Assembly: GCA_018333525.1 (NCBI GenBank)
Contig: JAGXTF010000077.1
Span: forward strand, 1-64,000
Reading direction: 5' to 3'
From: Bacteroidota bacterium
Lineage (GTDB): Bacteria; Bacteroidota; Bacteroidia; NS11-12g; UBA955
DNA: 64,000 bases
Each line of letters opens with the position of its first letter. The first letter of the stretch is position 1. Both the position numbers and the translations under genes were made by a program. Positions 1 through 9,154 of the stretch are shown in pieces. A model generated the notes under the pieces. It was given only the letters and a program-made list of their open reading frames with translations. It did no database searches and was not told the DNA's origin.

Positions 1-12
1 GTGGTATATTCA

Positions 13-441
13 GCCACTAATTTTCACTAATTATTATTCAGTTTTCATTCGTGGTAATTTTAGCCACTAATTTCACTAATTTTCACTAATTATAATACAG
101 TTTTATTCGTGTAATTCGTGGCAATTTTAGCCACTAATTTCACTAATTATCACTAATTATAATACAGTTTTATTCGTGGCAATTCGTGTAATTCGTAGCA
201 ATTTTAGCCACTAATTTCACTAATTTTCACTAATTTATTATTCAGTTTTCATTCGTGGCAATTCGTGTAATTCGTGGCATATTCAGCCACTAATTTCACT
301 AATTTTCACTAATTTATTATTCAGTTTTCATTCGTGGCAATTCGTGTAATTCGTGGCATATTCAGCCACTAATTTCACTAATTTTCACCTATTATTATTC
401 TGTTTTCATTCGTGGTAATTCGTGTAATTCGTGGCATATTT
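13..441. repeat. Tandem array of about six imperfect palindromic repeats
   Basis: Copies of a unit beginning gccactaatttcactaa start near 13, 63, 130, 207, 286 and 364. The last three spacings are 77-79 bp, while the first two are shorter (50 and 67), so the left copies look deleted. Each full unit ends in a segment like aattcgtgtaattcgtggc. That end pairs with the unit's beginning at about 16 of 19 positions, so each unit could fold into a hairpin or cruciform. Both arms contain smaller direct repeats (cactaattt and aattcgtg). The array may continue to the left of the window. Nothing else is seen before the first gene. Confidence 0.9.
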
Positions 442-552
442 ATCCTGGATTCCAGAGTATCTATTATTTGCAATACCCATACTAAATTCCCAATAATTAC
501 TCTCGCCGCTTTTCCAATTAAAAACTATTTCTTACCTTTAAAATAAATTACC

Positions 553-1209
553 ATGAACATGCAACAAGAAGAAAGAAAAAAAATCCAATTGATTTCGTAT
601 TTGCAATTGCGGAATTTGATTGGTGCCACTGGCTTGCTCCTACCCTTACTCCTATTTATCGGCAATTGGTATAAAACCGGTGAAATATCAGTTGAGAATT
701 CCATCAGTGATTACCACCATACAGAATCCAGAGACTTATTTGTGGGAGTACTTTTTGTACTCGGCTTTTTTCTTTTGACCTATAAAGGATTTGAAGCCAT
801 TGACAGCAAGTTTGCCAATTTCGGTTCTGTATTTGCAATTGGAGTAGCTCTATTTCCCAACGACAGCCCAACAAAATGGATTAGTACCATGCATTTTGTT
901 TTCGCAACATTATTATTTCTGGTATTTATCTATTTCAGCCTGGTATTGTTTCGGAAAAAGAGCAAATCCGCGCCTGTAAATCCCTCCAAAATTGTTCGAA
1001 ACCGAATTTATCTGATTTGTGGCATTATCATGGTGATTTGTGTTGTCGGTATAGCGCTGGGGAAATTTATTTTAAGTGACGATGAATTAGACAACAGCAA
1101 TTTGATTTTCTGGTTGGAAACTGTGGCATTGATTGCATTTGGCTTTTCATGGATTACCAAAGGGGAATTGTTCATAAAAGACGTTTTGGATGGAGGCTCT
1201 AAGGTATAA
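553..1209 (+). CDS. Six-TM membrane protein of unknown function
   Basis: This 218-residue protein has six hydrophobic segments, at about residues 20-40, 62-82, 88-103, 111-135, 151-173 and 185-203. The first two are separated by a loop with the motif ISDYHH-TESRD. The pattern resembles small uncharacterised DUF998-like membrane proteins, but I recognise no catalytic motif and the assignment is loose. It starts at ATG 553 after an AT-rich leader and has no Shine-Dalgarno sequence. The 81 bp after it contain a short GC-rich palindrome (1226-1238, ttggccgggccaa) with no T-run, so it is not an obvious terminator. Confidence 0.75.
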   Translation: MNMQQEERKKIQLISYLQLRNLIGATGLLLPLLLFIGNWYKTGEISVENSISDYHHTESRDLFVGVLFVLGFFLLTYKGFEAIDSKFANFGSVFAIGVALFPNDSPTKWISTMHFVFATLLFLVFIYFSLVLFRKKSKSAPVNPSKIVRNRIYLICGIIMVICVVGIALGKFILSDDELDNSNLIFWLETVALIAFGFSWITKGELFIKDVLDGGSKV

Positions 1210-1290
1210 TCCGGAGTGCCTTGATTTGGCCGGGCCAATTGAGAATAACGAATTTTTCGTAACAAAATAATTTGTTATATTCGGGGCTTT

Positions 1291-1893
1291 ATGAAATATT
1301 TATTCGGATTTATTTTACTATTAACGATTTCGTCTTTACAGGCACAGCTCGCCCTGAAAGTCAATCAGTTCCGACCGGCAGGTCGTTTGGGTGGTGCGAT
1401 GAAAAAAGCAGTTTCCTTTGAAATCATGTATATGTCAGACCCCTCAGATGAAACCTGGCGGTCTCGCTTTGGTTTCGGCTATGTAAATATGCATCCAAGG
1501 CTGGATACTTTTCACACAGTTTCTTATATGTATGAGAATGGCAAAACAACTGTTTATCCGGGATATGAAATTTACCGACATTTTGATTTGGCATACCTGT
1601 TCGCCGGATTTGATTATATGGAATTGCAAAAAAACAACTTTACCATTTATCCCGGTATAGACCTTTTGGGAGGCGGGTACAGCGCCAGTTATCTGAAAAA
1701 GAATGTTATTGGAACAACCGATGCTAAAGACGGTTGGGCCTGTGTCGGAACACGTTTTCGCGCAGGTGTTCATTATGCAGCTTCGGATCAACTTCATTTG
1801 AATCTGGAATTTCAAAGAGCGGCGACCTTACTTACCAATTACCAAATATATACTTTCGGAGAAATTGGATTTGTGGCACATTATATTTTTTAA
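1291..1893 (+). CDS. Exported protein, probable outer-membrane beta-barrel
   Basis: The 200-residue product begins with a clear signal peptide (MKYLFGFILLLTISSLQAQ, cleavage near residue 19). Alternating aromatic/polar strands follow, and the protein ends in VAHYIF, the aromatic C-terminus typical of outer-membrane beta-barrels. No catalytic motif is visible and I do not recognise a named family. The next gene starts 5 bp after its stop, so the two are probably co-transcribed with the M16 protease downstream. Confidence 0.7.
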   Translation: MKYLFGFILLLTISSLQAQLALKVNQFRPAGRLGGAMKKAVSFEIMYMSDPSDETWRSRFGFGYVNMHPRLDTFHTVSYMYENGKTTVYPGYEIYRHFDLAYLFAGFDYMELQKNNFTIYPGIDLLGGGYSASYLKKNVIGTTDAKDGWACVGTRFRAGVHYAASDQLHLNLEFQRAATLLTNYQIYTFGEIGFVAHYIF

Positions 1894-1897
1894 TTTT

Positions 1898-2668
1898 ATG
1901 AAAAAGAATTTTATCTTAATTTCTATTGCTTTGTCTTTGGTTACCTGTACCAAAGTTTTGAAAGATGTACATGATTATTATCCAAAATTGAAAATGGTTT
2001 CAGCTACAGTTTTGGATGATGGTTCGGTGGAAGTTACCGGTGAAGTGCTGAGTTCCGGAAATGGCGAAATGGATTTCATGGGATTTTGTACAGACACCAA
2101 CAGTAGCCCTGAAATGCTGGATATGCAGATCAATGAAGTAACCGTAAAAGGATCCAAATTCACTGCAACCTATCCTCCGGATTTTGAACTGGGCACCAAA
2201 TATTATTTCAGATGCTGGGGAAATAATGGATTTGGATATGCATACAGCAATATAATTTCTTTAGACAGCATTAGGCCACTGGACGTAACTGCGCCATGTA
2301 ATCCAACTATAAACACAGTAAATGCAGGCACCATCCAGGGAAATGAAACTTATTCCAGTTTTCAAAGTTCCAGTAATATTGGATATTGGCAAATTGATGC
2401 TTATAGCAATTCCAATATTTTAAAGTATAAGTTTTACACCAAACCCAAAACCGGAATTTACACAACCACCACAAATTTTGATCCTGGTATGGGAGGTGTT
2501 TACGTTTCCAACACCAGCGGATTTAGTTCAGGAACATTAACTGCGGGATCAAAAGTTTATGTAAATCAGTATCAAACGGGGAAATGGGAAATTACCATCT
2601 GCAGCGCGCCAATTAAATATGGTTCAGCATCGGTAAATTTCACTACCCATTTTAAATATAGCGAATAA
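1898..2668 (+). CDS. Putative lipoprotein of unknown function
   Basis: I place the start at the ATG at 1898, because from there the protein opens with a short lipoprotein-like signal (hydrophobic stretch ending LVTC, cysteine near residue 19). An upstream alternative start at 1865 would overlap the previous gene and bury the signal. The product is 256 residues. It looks extracytoplasmic, with an Ig-like beta-rich first half (about residues 30-125) followed by a Ser/Thr/Asn-rich half. Its location between a barrel protein and a secreted protease suggests an envelope role. The function is unknown. Confidence 0.7.
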   Translation: MKKNFILISIALSLVTCTKVLKDVHDYYPKLKMVSATVLDDGSVEVTGEVLSSGNGEMDFMGFCTDTNSSPEMLDMQINEVTVKGSKFTATYPPDFELGTKYYFRCWGNNGFGYAYSNIISLDSIRPLDVTAPCNPTINTVNAGTIQGNETYSSFQSSSNIGYWQIDAYSNSNILKYKFYTKPKTGIYTTTTNFDPGMGGVYVSNTSGFSSGTLTAGSKVYVNQYQTGKWEITICSAPIKYGSASVNFTTHFKYSE

Positions 2669-2673
2669 TTATT

Positions 2674-5469
2674 ATGAAAAAATATATCCAAATCATTGTA
2701 CTGATTTTTATCAGTGCATTCGCGGTTGATGCCATTGCACAGGCAATACCACTGGACAGCCGGGTAAAAAAAGCGCAACTCGCCAATGGACTCACCTATT
2801 ACATTATGCAGAATTCCCAACCCAAAAACAAAGTGGAATTGCGATTGGTAGTAAATGCAGGTTCCATATTGGAAGATGACGACCAGCAAGGATTGGCGCA
2901 TTTTCTGGAGCATATGTTATTTAATGGAACCACTCATTTTAAAAAGAATGAACTGGTGGACTATCTGCAGCAAATTGGTGTAAAATTTGGCGCGGACTTA
3001 AATGCATATACCAGCTTTGATGAAACGGTTTTTATTCTTCCAATTCCAACTGAAAGACCGGAAATTGTTGAAAAAGGTTTTCAGGTATTGGAAGACTGGG
3101 CTCACAATGCACTGCTGGAAGAAAGTGAAATTGACAAAGAACGGGGCGTGGTTTTGGAAGAATACAGACTTGGTCTGGGCGCTGACAAAAGGATGTGGGA
3201 GAAATACCTGCCGGAAGTATTAAAAGGAAGCAGGTATGCGGAGCGATTGCCCATTGGTAAAAAAGAAATTCTGGAAACTTTCAAACCTGAAACACTCCGC
3301 AGGTTTTATCGCGATTGGTATCGCCCGGATCTGATGTCGGTTGTAGTAGTTGGAGATTTGGATGCAGCAACTGCTGAAGCCTATATAAATAAATATTTTT
3401 CAGGAATTAAAGGACCCGAAAATCCAAAACCAAGACCGGTTTTTTCTCATCCTGCAGTGAACGAGACGCGCATTTGTGTTGCAAGCGATAAGGAAGCCAC
3501 AAACAATACCTTTAATATTAATATCTTTCCAAAACAGCCCAATGTGGCGGCACAAAATGAAACTGATTTGCTGCGCGATATGATTTATTATTTGCATACC
3601 TATGTGTTTTATGAGCGTTGTGAGGACATCAGTCAAAAACCAAATGCGCCATTTGCATACGCAGGTAGTAATATTTATCCTTATTTTTCAAGAACCAATC
3701 TTTCTATGGGTTTTTATGGATATTTCGATGATAAAAAGGCTTCTGAGTCTTTTCACAAAGTATATTCTGAAATGCTGAAATTAAAAAAATTCGGTATCCA
3801 AAGTGGAGAACTGGATAGGGCTAAGAAAAATATTTTGGCTTACTACGAAAATCAATTTAACGACAGAAGTAAAACCAATAGTGAATATTTGGTATATAAA
3901 TTTTTGCAGAATTTTTTATCTGGAGAACCTGCTCCTGATCCTGAATGGCAACTTCAATTTTTGAAAAAATATTTAGATGGCATTACCCCTGAAATGGTGA
4001 ATGCAATGATTGGGGATTTGTTTCAAACAGAAAATATTGCAGTGGTATTTGAATTGATTGAAAAGGAAGGTACTGTGTTGCCCACCAAAGAAGAAGTGAC
4101 CCAGTGGATGCAGGAAACAGAACAGGTACAAGTGATTGCGAATGTAGAAGAAACGGTGAATAGCAGTTTAATGAAACAAATTCCAACTCCTGTGCGTGGG
4201 TATAAAATTAAAAAAACAAAAGCACCGGGAGTGAAAATGTTACAATTAAAAAACGGATTGCATGTGTACTATAAAATAACGGATTTTAAAGATGATGAAA
4301 TTTCGTTTAAGGCATTCAGTCCCGGTGGCACATCCACTATTCCGGATTCAGAATTAAAAGAAACTTCCCTGGGTATGTCCTGGATTTCAAGTCCTACTTT
4401 AAATGGGATGAATCCCGCGGTATTTTCAAAAGTAATTAGCGGAAAAAATGCATGGGTGGGAGCTGGAGTTTCAGGAACTAAAGAAACATTAACAGGCTCC
4501 TCAGGTATAGCAGATTTGGAAACGATGATGCAATGGACCCATTTGTATTTTACTTCTTTGGAAAAGGATCGCGAAAATTATGATGCGTTTGTGAACAAAC
4601 GAGTGGCATATTACAGCAACTTTCTAAACAACCCGGCTTTCTATTTTCAGATGCAGTGTCAGCAAATTTTGGCTAACGGGAATCCCAGATATATTGGATT
4701 TCCCACAGAACAAATGATGAAAGGCCAAAATTACGAATCGGTTTTTTCCCTCTTAAAAGAGAAATACTCCAATGCAGCAGATTTTGAATTCTTTTATATG
4801 GGCAATTTGGATGAAAAGAAATTCATAGATTATTGTGAAACATATTTGGCTTCATTGCCGGTTACCGGAAAAAGAGAAACCAAAATCAAGCATACCTGGC
4901 CAATGCCCCAAGGCCCGATTGACAGCACCATTTATAAAGGTACTGATCCGAAGGCTACTGTAAACATCATTTATTCTGCCTACAAAAATTACGATCCAAA
5001 GTTGGCTTTATATCTGGATTTTGTTGCTGAAATATTGGAAATAAAACTCGTGGAAATATTAAGAGAAGAGGCCAGCGGCGTATATGGGGTCGGTGCTTAT
5101 GCGTATTTTACACGCGATGGAGATCCGAGCTATAGCTTTTATATCAACTTTCCTTGTGGTCCGGAAAATGTAGATAAGCTCAGCAAACTAGCCATCGAAG
5201 AATTAAATAAAATTATTCAAAACGGTCCGGATCCCAAAGACCTTGCAAAAGTGAAAGAGGCCAAACGTCTGGAGTTGGAAAAGAATCTCAGAGAGAATTC
5301 TTATTGGTTGGGAAAAGTGACCTGGTGGGTAGAACACCATGAAAAACTGGGAGATCCTGCAAAAGGTTATAAAAAAATAGAAGATGTAACCGCAGCTCAG
5401 GTGCAAAAGACCGCAAAGGATTTATTATCGATACCCTATTATAAGTTTGTGTTGTTGCCGGAGAAATAG
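2674..5469 (+). CDS. M16 (pitrilysin-like) zinc metallopeptidase, exported
   Basis: The 931-residue protein has a signal peptide (residues 1-23) and the inverted zinc motif HFLEH (H76, E79 catalytic, H80). The distal glutamate lies in the KERGVVLEEY stretch near residue 156. The fold is the usual M16 two-half arrangement: an active N-terminal peptidase domain (about 35-190), an M16_C domain to about 400, then a second inactive half (about 515-931). The length fits periplasmic M16B/pqqL-like proteins that degrade peptides. It starts 5 bp after the lipoprotein gene and is followed by a rho-independent terminator, so it is the last gene of that group. The substrate is unknown. Confidence 0.93.
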   Translation: MKKYIQIIVLIFISAFAVDAIAQAIPLDSRVKKAQLANGLTYYIMQNSQPKNKVELRLVVNAGSILEDDDQQGLAHFLEHMLFNGTTHFKKNELVDYLQQIGVKFGADLNAYTSFDETVFILPIPTERPEIVEKGFQVLEDWAHNALLEESEIDKERGVVLEEYRLGLGADKRMWEKYLPEVLKGSRYAERLPIGKKEILETFKPETLRRFYRDWYRPDLMSVVVVGDLDAATAEAYINKYFSGIKGPENPKPRPVFSHPAVNETRICVASDKEATNNTFNINIFPKQPNVAAQNETDLLRDMIYYLHTYVFYERCEDISQKPNAPFAYAGSNIYPYFSRTNLSMGFYGYFDDKKASESFHKVYSEMLKLKKFGIQSGELDRAKKNILAYYENQFNDRSKTNSEYLVYKFLQNFLSGEPAPDPEWQLQFLKKYLDGITPEMVNAMIGDLFQTENIAVVFELIEKEGTVLPTKEEVTQWMQETEQVQVIANVEETVNSSLMKQIPTPVRGYKIKKTKAPGVKMLQLKNGLHVYYKITDFKDDEISFKAFSPGGTSTIPDSELKETSLGMSWISSPTLNGMNPAVFSKVISGKNAWVGAGVSGTKETLTGSSGIADLETMMQWTHLYFTSLEKDRENYDAFVNKRVAYYSNFLNNPAFYFQMQCQQILANGNPRYIGFPTEQMMKGQNYESVFSLLKEKYSNAADFEFFYMGNLDEKKFIDYCETYLASLPVTGKRETKIKHTWPMPQGPIDSTIYKGTDPKATVNIIYSAYKNYDPKLALYLDFVAEILEIKLVEILREEASGVYGVGAYAYFTRDGDPSYSFYINFPCGPENVDKLSKLAIEELNKIIQNGPDPKDLAKVKEAKRLELEKNLRENSYWLGKVTWWVEHHEKLGDPAKGYKKIEDVTAAQVQKTAKDLLSIPYYKFVLLPEK

Positions 5470-5497
5470 TAGAATATTCCATTTCAACAGGATAGAT

Positions 5498-5520
5498 AAA
5501 GGGCCTTCGGGTCCTTTTTT
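5498..5520 (+). terminator. Rho-independent terminator after the M16 gene
   Basis: The stem AAAGGGCC / GGTCCTTT has a TTCG tetraloop and runs directly into a T-tract, 28 bp after the M16 stop codon. One G-T wobble sits in the stem. Confidence 0.9.
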
Positions 5521-5871
5521 ATTGGCTAACGACTACGGATTAGGGTCGAAGTAGACCTATCAGATAATCCCCAGCCCAGGGGGGCAATCCCTTTATAGTA
5601 ACCATTGTTACATAAGTGCCTGTTTTCTACTCCTTATTATATACGAAATTTTGAAAACACACCATTTACTACTTAAGTATATGATTTACAGCGTGTTAAG
5701 GCATTAAAGTTTGAAAAATCACACAAAAAAGACCAAATTCATTAACCCAAAATGGCACTTTATGAACCCTTAAGTCGAGTTCGTAAACCCAAAAATGGAT
5801 TTGGTGAACTGCTTTTAAGGGGGCGAAGGATTAGGTGAATCTTTGTACCAGAGGATCTTATTAACACGCAC
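5521..5871. other. Intergenic leader with a direct repeat and a hairpin
   Basis: No gene is seen in these 351 bp. A degenerate direct repeat (AACCCAAAAxTGG...TGAAC) occurs at 5744-5767 and 5786-5809. The second copy lies inside a possible hairpin whose outer stem is CCCTTAA (5767-5773) with TTAAGGG (5815-5821), and whose inner stem is AGTTC with GAACT. The hairpin ends 50 bp before the start of the next gene, so it probably lies in that gene's untranslated leader or operator. The function is not known. Confidence 0.45.
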
Positions 5872-6918
5872 ATGAAAAATCAAGTACATAAATTGGTGTG
5901 CCTCGCAATATGCGCAGCAACCATCATTTTCGCCAACAAAGCACTGGCGATTACTACCTACACATCTAAGGTAACATCGGGAAACTGGTCATCGGCCGGT
6001 AGCTGGAATGTAACAGGTTCTGGATCTGACGTAAAGTATGTTATCCAGGCCGGTCACACCATTAGCATGAATGTAAATGTATCAGGAGTTGATACAGTTT
6101 CTATTTATGGAACTTTAGATATGGGAAGCAACAGAACCATAACCATTGACAGCTTTGGAACCATTCTGGTAAATTCTGGTGGTACACTTAGTGGGGGTTC
6201 AAACAACACCAAAATCATCTTTTTGGGTTCCCCTTATCAAATCGTTGGCCCTTTTACCACATTACTGGGTAATTTAATTACAAACGGACCGCGTTACGCA
6301 ACTGCTTTAACCACTACTGCAGCTTCCGGTGACCCCCAAGGTTCTTTTGTTGGACTAAGTCTGTTACCAGTTGAACTCTCTTCTATTGAAGTAGTAAAAA
6401 TGGCAACCGCTTACCAATTGCAGTGGACTGCGTTGGGTGAAAGCAACAAAAGCACTTTTGGAATCGAAATTTCCACCAATGGCACAGATTACTATTTTGC
6501 AGGCTCCGTGAGCGGCAATGAGGAAATCACCAGCGGTGATTACACATTCAACATAATCGGAGTTAAAGGCAGCTTTTATGTTCGCCTGAACGAGACCGAT
6601 GTAAATGGCAACAGCAAAGCGCTTGCCACCAAATATGTAAAGAACAACACTACTGCAGATGCCTTTCAAATCTACCCGACCTTGATTGCACCTGCTGGCC
6701 AAAACATCCAAATGGTACTGCCAACTTCCGGCATGTACAAAGTAGTAGTGTACAATTTGAATATGCAGGTTGCCGCCGAGTCAACGGCTTCCACATATTC
6801 GAGCAACGAAGCTGTTAGTTTCAATAGCAGCGACTGGAATCTGAATGCAGGCCAGTACGTAGTGGTTGTTCAAGGGAACAACGGCGAAGTGTACAAAACC
6901 CGCATTATGGTTCGTTAA
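5872..6918 (+). CDS. Secreted protein with possible C-terminal T9SS sorting domain
   Basis: The 348-residue product has a signal peptide (about residues 1-26, ending NKALA). A beta-helical region follows (about 30-150) with the GNWSSAGSWNV and AGHTISMNVNV phrases found in many Bacteroidota surface proteins. The middle region (about 165-255) begins LLPVELSSIEVVKMATAYQLQW and resembles the fibronectin-like domain that commonly precedes type IX sorting signals. The last 85 residues (FQIYPTL... to KTRIMVR) look like a type A sorting domain, although the usual YPNP is replaced by YPTL. It is flanked by terminators, so it is a single-gene unit. The ligand or role is unknown. Confidence 0.75.
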   Translation: MKNQVHKLVCLAICAATIIFANKALAITTYTSKVTSGNWSSAGSWNVTGSGSDVKYVIQAGHTISMNVNVSGVDTVSIYGTLDMGSNRTITIDSFGTILVNSGGTLSGGSNNTKIIFLGSPYQIVGPFTTLLGNLITNGPRYATALTTTAASGDPQGSFVGLSLLPVELSSIEVVKMATAYQLQWTALGESNKSTFGIEISTNGTDYYFAGSVSGNEEITSGDYTFNIIGVKGSFYVRLNETDVNGNSKALATKYVKNNTTADAFQIYPTLIAPAGQNIQMVLPTSGMYKVVVYNLNMQVAAESTASTYSSNEAVSFNSSDWNLNAGQYVVVVQGNNGEVYKTRIMVR

Positions 6919-6992
6919 AATTCGAAATACCCTCTGAGAAAAAAAACACGAATTCAGGAATATCCCTCCAAAAATCCTGATTCAACAAAAAG

Positions 6993-7017
6993 ACCCGCCT
7001 GCCAGCGGGTTTTTTTA
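6993..7017 (+). terminator. Rho-independent terminator
   Basis: A perfect 6-bp stem, ACCCGC / GCGGGT, with a 6-nt loop is followed by a run of seven or more T residues, 75 bp after the preceding stop codon. It marks the left edge of the AT-rich accessory region. Confidence 0.9.
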
Positions 7018-7136
7018 TTTTGTTTTTTTACTACAAAGACACAAGGTTTTTTTATGTGGATTTTTCTCATTCCGCCCAAAAAATCTGTTATTCAATATTG
7101 TCACAACAACGTGCTGATCGCGTATATGTATAGTCT

Positions 7137-7144
7137 TATATTTG
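7137..7144 (+). promoter_or_regulatory. Candidate Bacteroidota -7 element
   Basis: The sequence TATATTTG matches the Bacteroidota -7 consensus TAnnTTTG and lies 28 bp before the ATG of the HD-domain gene. I could not find a TTTG -33 element at the usual 19-bp spacing, so this is a half-site match only. Confidence 0.35.
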
Positions 7145-7172
7145 TTGTAGCCTTGAATTAAAACTAAACAAG

Positions 7173-9140
7173 ATGAAAAATAAACCTGAGCTTGACAAAC
7201 TTAAATTTCCATACAAACGAATTTTAGTATTTCCTGATAGGAATCTCCGCGCAACTGCACTTGAGATGGCAGCAATAGATACCAGAATTTTTCAAAGATT
7301 GCGATTTACTCGTCAGCTTGGTAATTCCTATGTTGCATTTCCCACAGCCGATCATTCCAGATTTTCACATTCACTTGGGGTTTGCTACTGGGCAGGTAAA
7401 ATTCTTTCAGCCCTAAAGGAAAACCATAATACACATGAAAATGAACCATTATTGCATCGATTAAACAAAGCTATAGCTGATTATTTGGCTGCACAGTGTG
7501 AAGTAGTTCCAGCCTATGTATTCAATAACGAATTATTTCTAGGAGTGAGCTGGTTTGAGCAGCTCGTGCGAATGTATGGATTATTACATGACATAACGCA
7601 TATTCCATATGGCCATACACTTGAGGATCAAGCTGGTTTGTTCGAGCGCCATGATGATGATTTTGTTAGACTCGGTAAAGTTTTTGACAAATTGAAAGAA
7701 GAGGTTCGAGGCAGCCAACATTTTGACGAATGCGGAGATCCAAAAATTCTAGAATCAATAATGATTGAATATATTAAATTGGTTGAACTTTTGTTTCTCG
7801 TTGGATATATTACAGATAAATCAAACACGTTATCAAAAATCAAGAATGATCAAGAACAACAAAAAAAGTGGGAAATTGAACGAAAAACTCTAACTGATCG
7901 TTGGGCAACAATTCAATCAACACTGCACGAACCACTTATTTTGACATATGACATAGTGAGTAATACAATTTGCGCTGATTTAATGGATTATACTCTGCGT
8001 GATACTCTTTTTGCAAGTATGCCTAAAAGCTTTGACAAGGCATTGTTGGTTTATATGAAAATTGTGCAGTACGACACCACCATATATGGTAATCAGACCA
8101 ATACAAACAAAATGTATAGATTAGGTGTCAGCGTAAGCAGAAAAAAAATACGGCATGATATAATAACCGCTATACTCGATCTCCTAAGAATAAGATATGA
8201 TCTTACCGAGAAGGTATATTATCACCATACCAAAGTAATTACGGATGCAATGTTGGAAAAAATAATTCGCTCCTTGCCCACAGCTACAAATACGATGGGC
8301 CTTTCGTTGGACGAAGTAAATGAAATTGCATTTACTACTGATCTAATTTATTCTAATTATTTAGGAGATGAAGGCTTTTTACGGGAATTAGAACATAGAC
8401 TATCTAAATTTCCCAGTCTACAACCATTGAAACTAATTTTGAATAAAATATTTACTCGGCGATTATACAAATCGGTATTTAGGACAAACTTTAACGCTAC
8501 ACTAAATGGTAAGGGTCGTCAAGCTCAGAACTCTTGCAATAATCCGAACGGTCGTTCCCAGATTGAATCTTTTATAATTACTACATTGCGAAATAAATAC
8601 GATGTTGAAATTGAAGACGGTGATTTGATAGTTTCATATCCCCCAAAAAAAATGCAAATGAAAATAGCAAAAGCCTTAATCGAATGGACAGATGGACAAA
8701 TTTATCCATTTGATGAACTTCCAATAGAAACTAACTACTCTAACGAAGTAGGTGTTCTGACTGATCGATATAAGTCTCTTTGGGCATTAAATATCTTTTT
8801 GAATCCTGATAAAATTCATTTGGTTAAACTCGTCGAATCAATCTGTGAAGATACTTTTCACATTAGAAATGAATATATACTAAATCAGTATTTATCTACA
8901 ACATATAGTGACTTTTATGCCTCAACAACCGTGATGCGTGAACTAAGTTTAGGTGCGATGTCCCGTGAATCGGAATTCATTAAATCAGAAGCAGCAAAAG
9001 GAAGTTCATATTTGAATGATGAAGTCCTTGAATCTGTAGCAGTTAAAGCATTGGAAATGGAAGTCGATAAACGGAAATCTAAAAAACCCAAAAAGGACAA
9101 TCCGAATAAAAATAATAATAGTAATGAATCCTTGCTATAA
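7173..9140 (+). CDS. HD-domain phosphohydrolase, SAMHD1/dNTPase-like
   Basis: The N-terminal half (about residues 35-300) carries the full metal-binding set of the HD superfamily: H66 in FSHSLGV, H139-D140 in LLHDITHIPYGH, and D269 in ICADLMDYTLRD. The stretch QRLRFTRQLGNSYVAFPTADHSRFSHSLG is close to that of SAMHD1-like and YdhJ-like nucleotide triphosphohydrolases. A C-terminal half of roughly 350 residues is not recognised and ends in a Lys/Asn-rich tail. The expected activity is hydrolysis of a (deoxy)nucleotide phosphate, but the substrate cannot be read from sequence. An M78-type protease gene begins 14 bp after its stop, so the two are probably co-transcribed. The gene is visibly more AT-rich than the housekeeping genes around the island, which suggests transfer. 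A role in phage defence is inferred only. Confidence 0.85.
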   Translation: MKNKPELDKLKFPYKRILVFPDRNLRATALEMAAIDTRIFQRLRFTRQLGNSYVAFPTADHSRFSHSLGVCYWAGKILSALKENHNTHENEPLLHRLNKAIADYLAAQCEVVPAYVFNNELFLGVSWFEQLVRMYGLLHDITHIPYGHTLEDQAGLFERHDDDFVRLGKVFDKLKEEVRGSQHFDECGDPKILESIMIEYIKLVELLFLVGYITDKSNTLSKIKNDQEQQKKWEIERKTLTDRWATIQSTLHEPLILTYDIVSNTICADLMDYTLRDTLFASMPKSFDKALLVYMKIVQYDTTIYGNQTNTNKMYRLGVSVSRKKIRHDIITAILDLLRIRYDLTEKVYYHHTKVITDAMLEKIIRSLPTATNTMGLSLDEVNEIAFTTDLIYSNYLGDEGFLRELEHRLSKFPSLQPLKLILNKIFTRRLYKSVFRTNFNATLNGKGRQAQNSCNNPNGRSQIESFIITTLRNKYDVEIEDGDLIVSYPPKKMQMKIAKALIEWTDGQIYPFDELPIETNYSNEVGVLTDRYKSLWALNIFLNPDKIHLVKLVESICEDTFHIRNEYILNQYLSTTYSDFYASTTVMRELSLGAMSRESEFIKSEAAKGSSYLNDEVLESVAVKALEMEVDKRKSKKPKKDNPNKNNNSNESLL

Positions 9141-9154
9141 ATAATGATATTCAA

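Noticed and set aside
13-441. The repeat array as a CRISPR
   Set aside because: The units are contiguous with no unique spacers between identical short repeats, spacing varies, and no cas genes are present.
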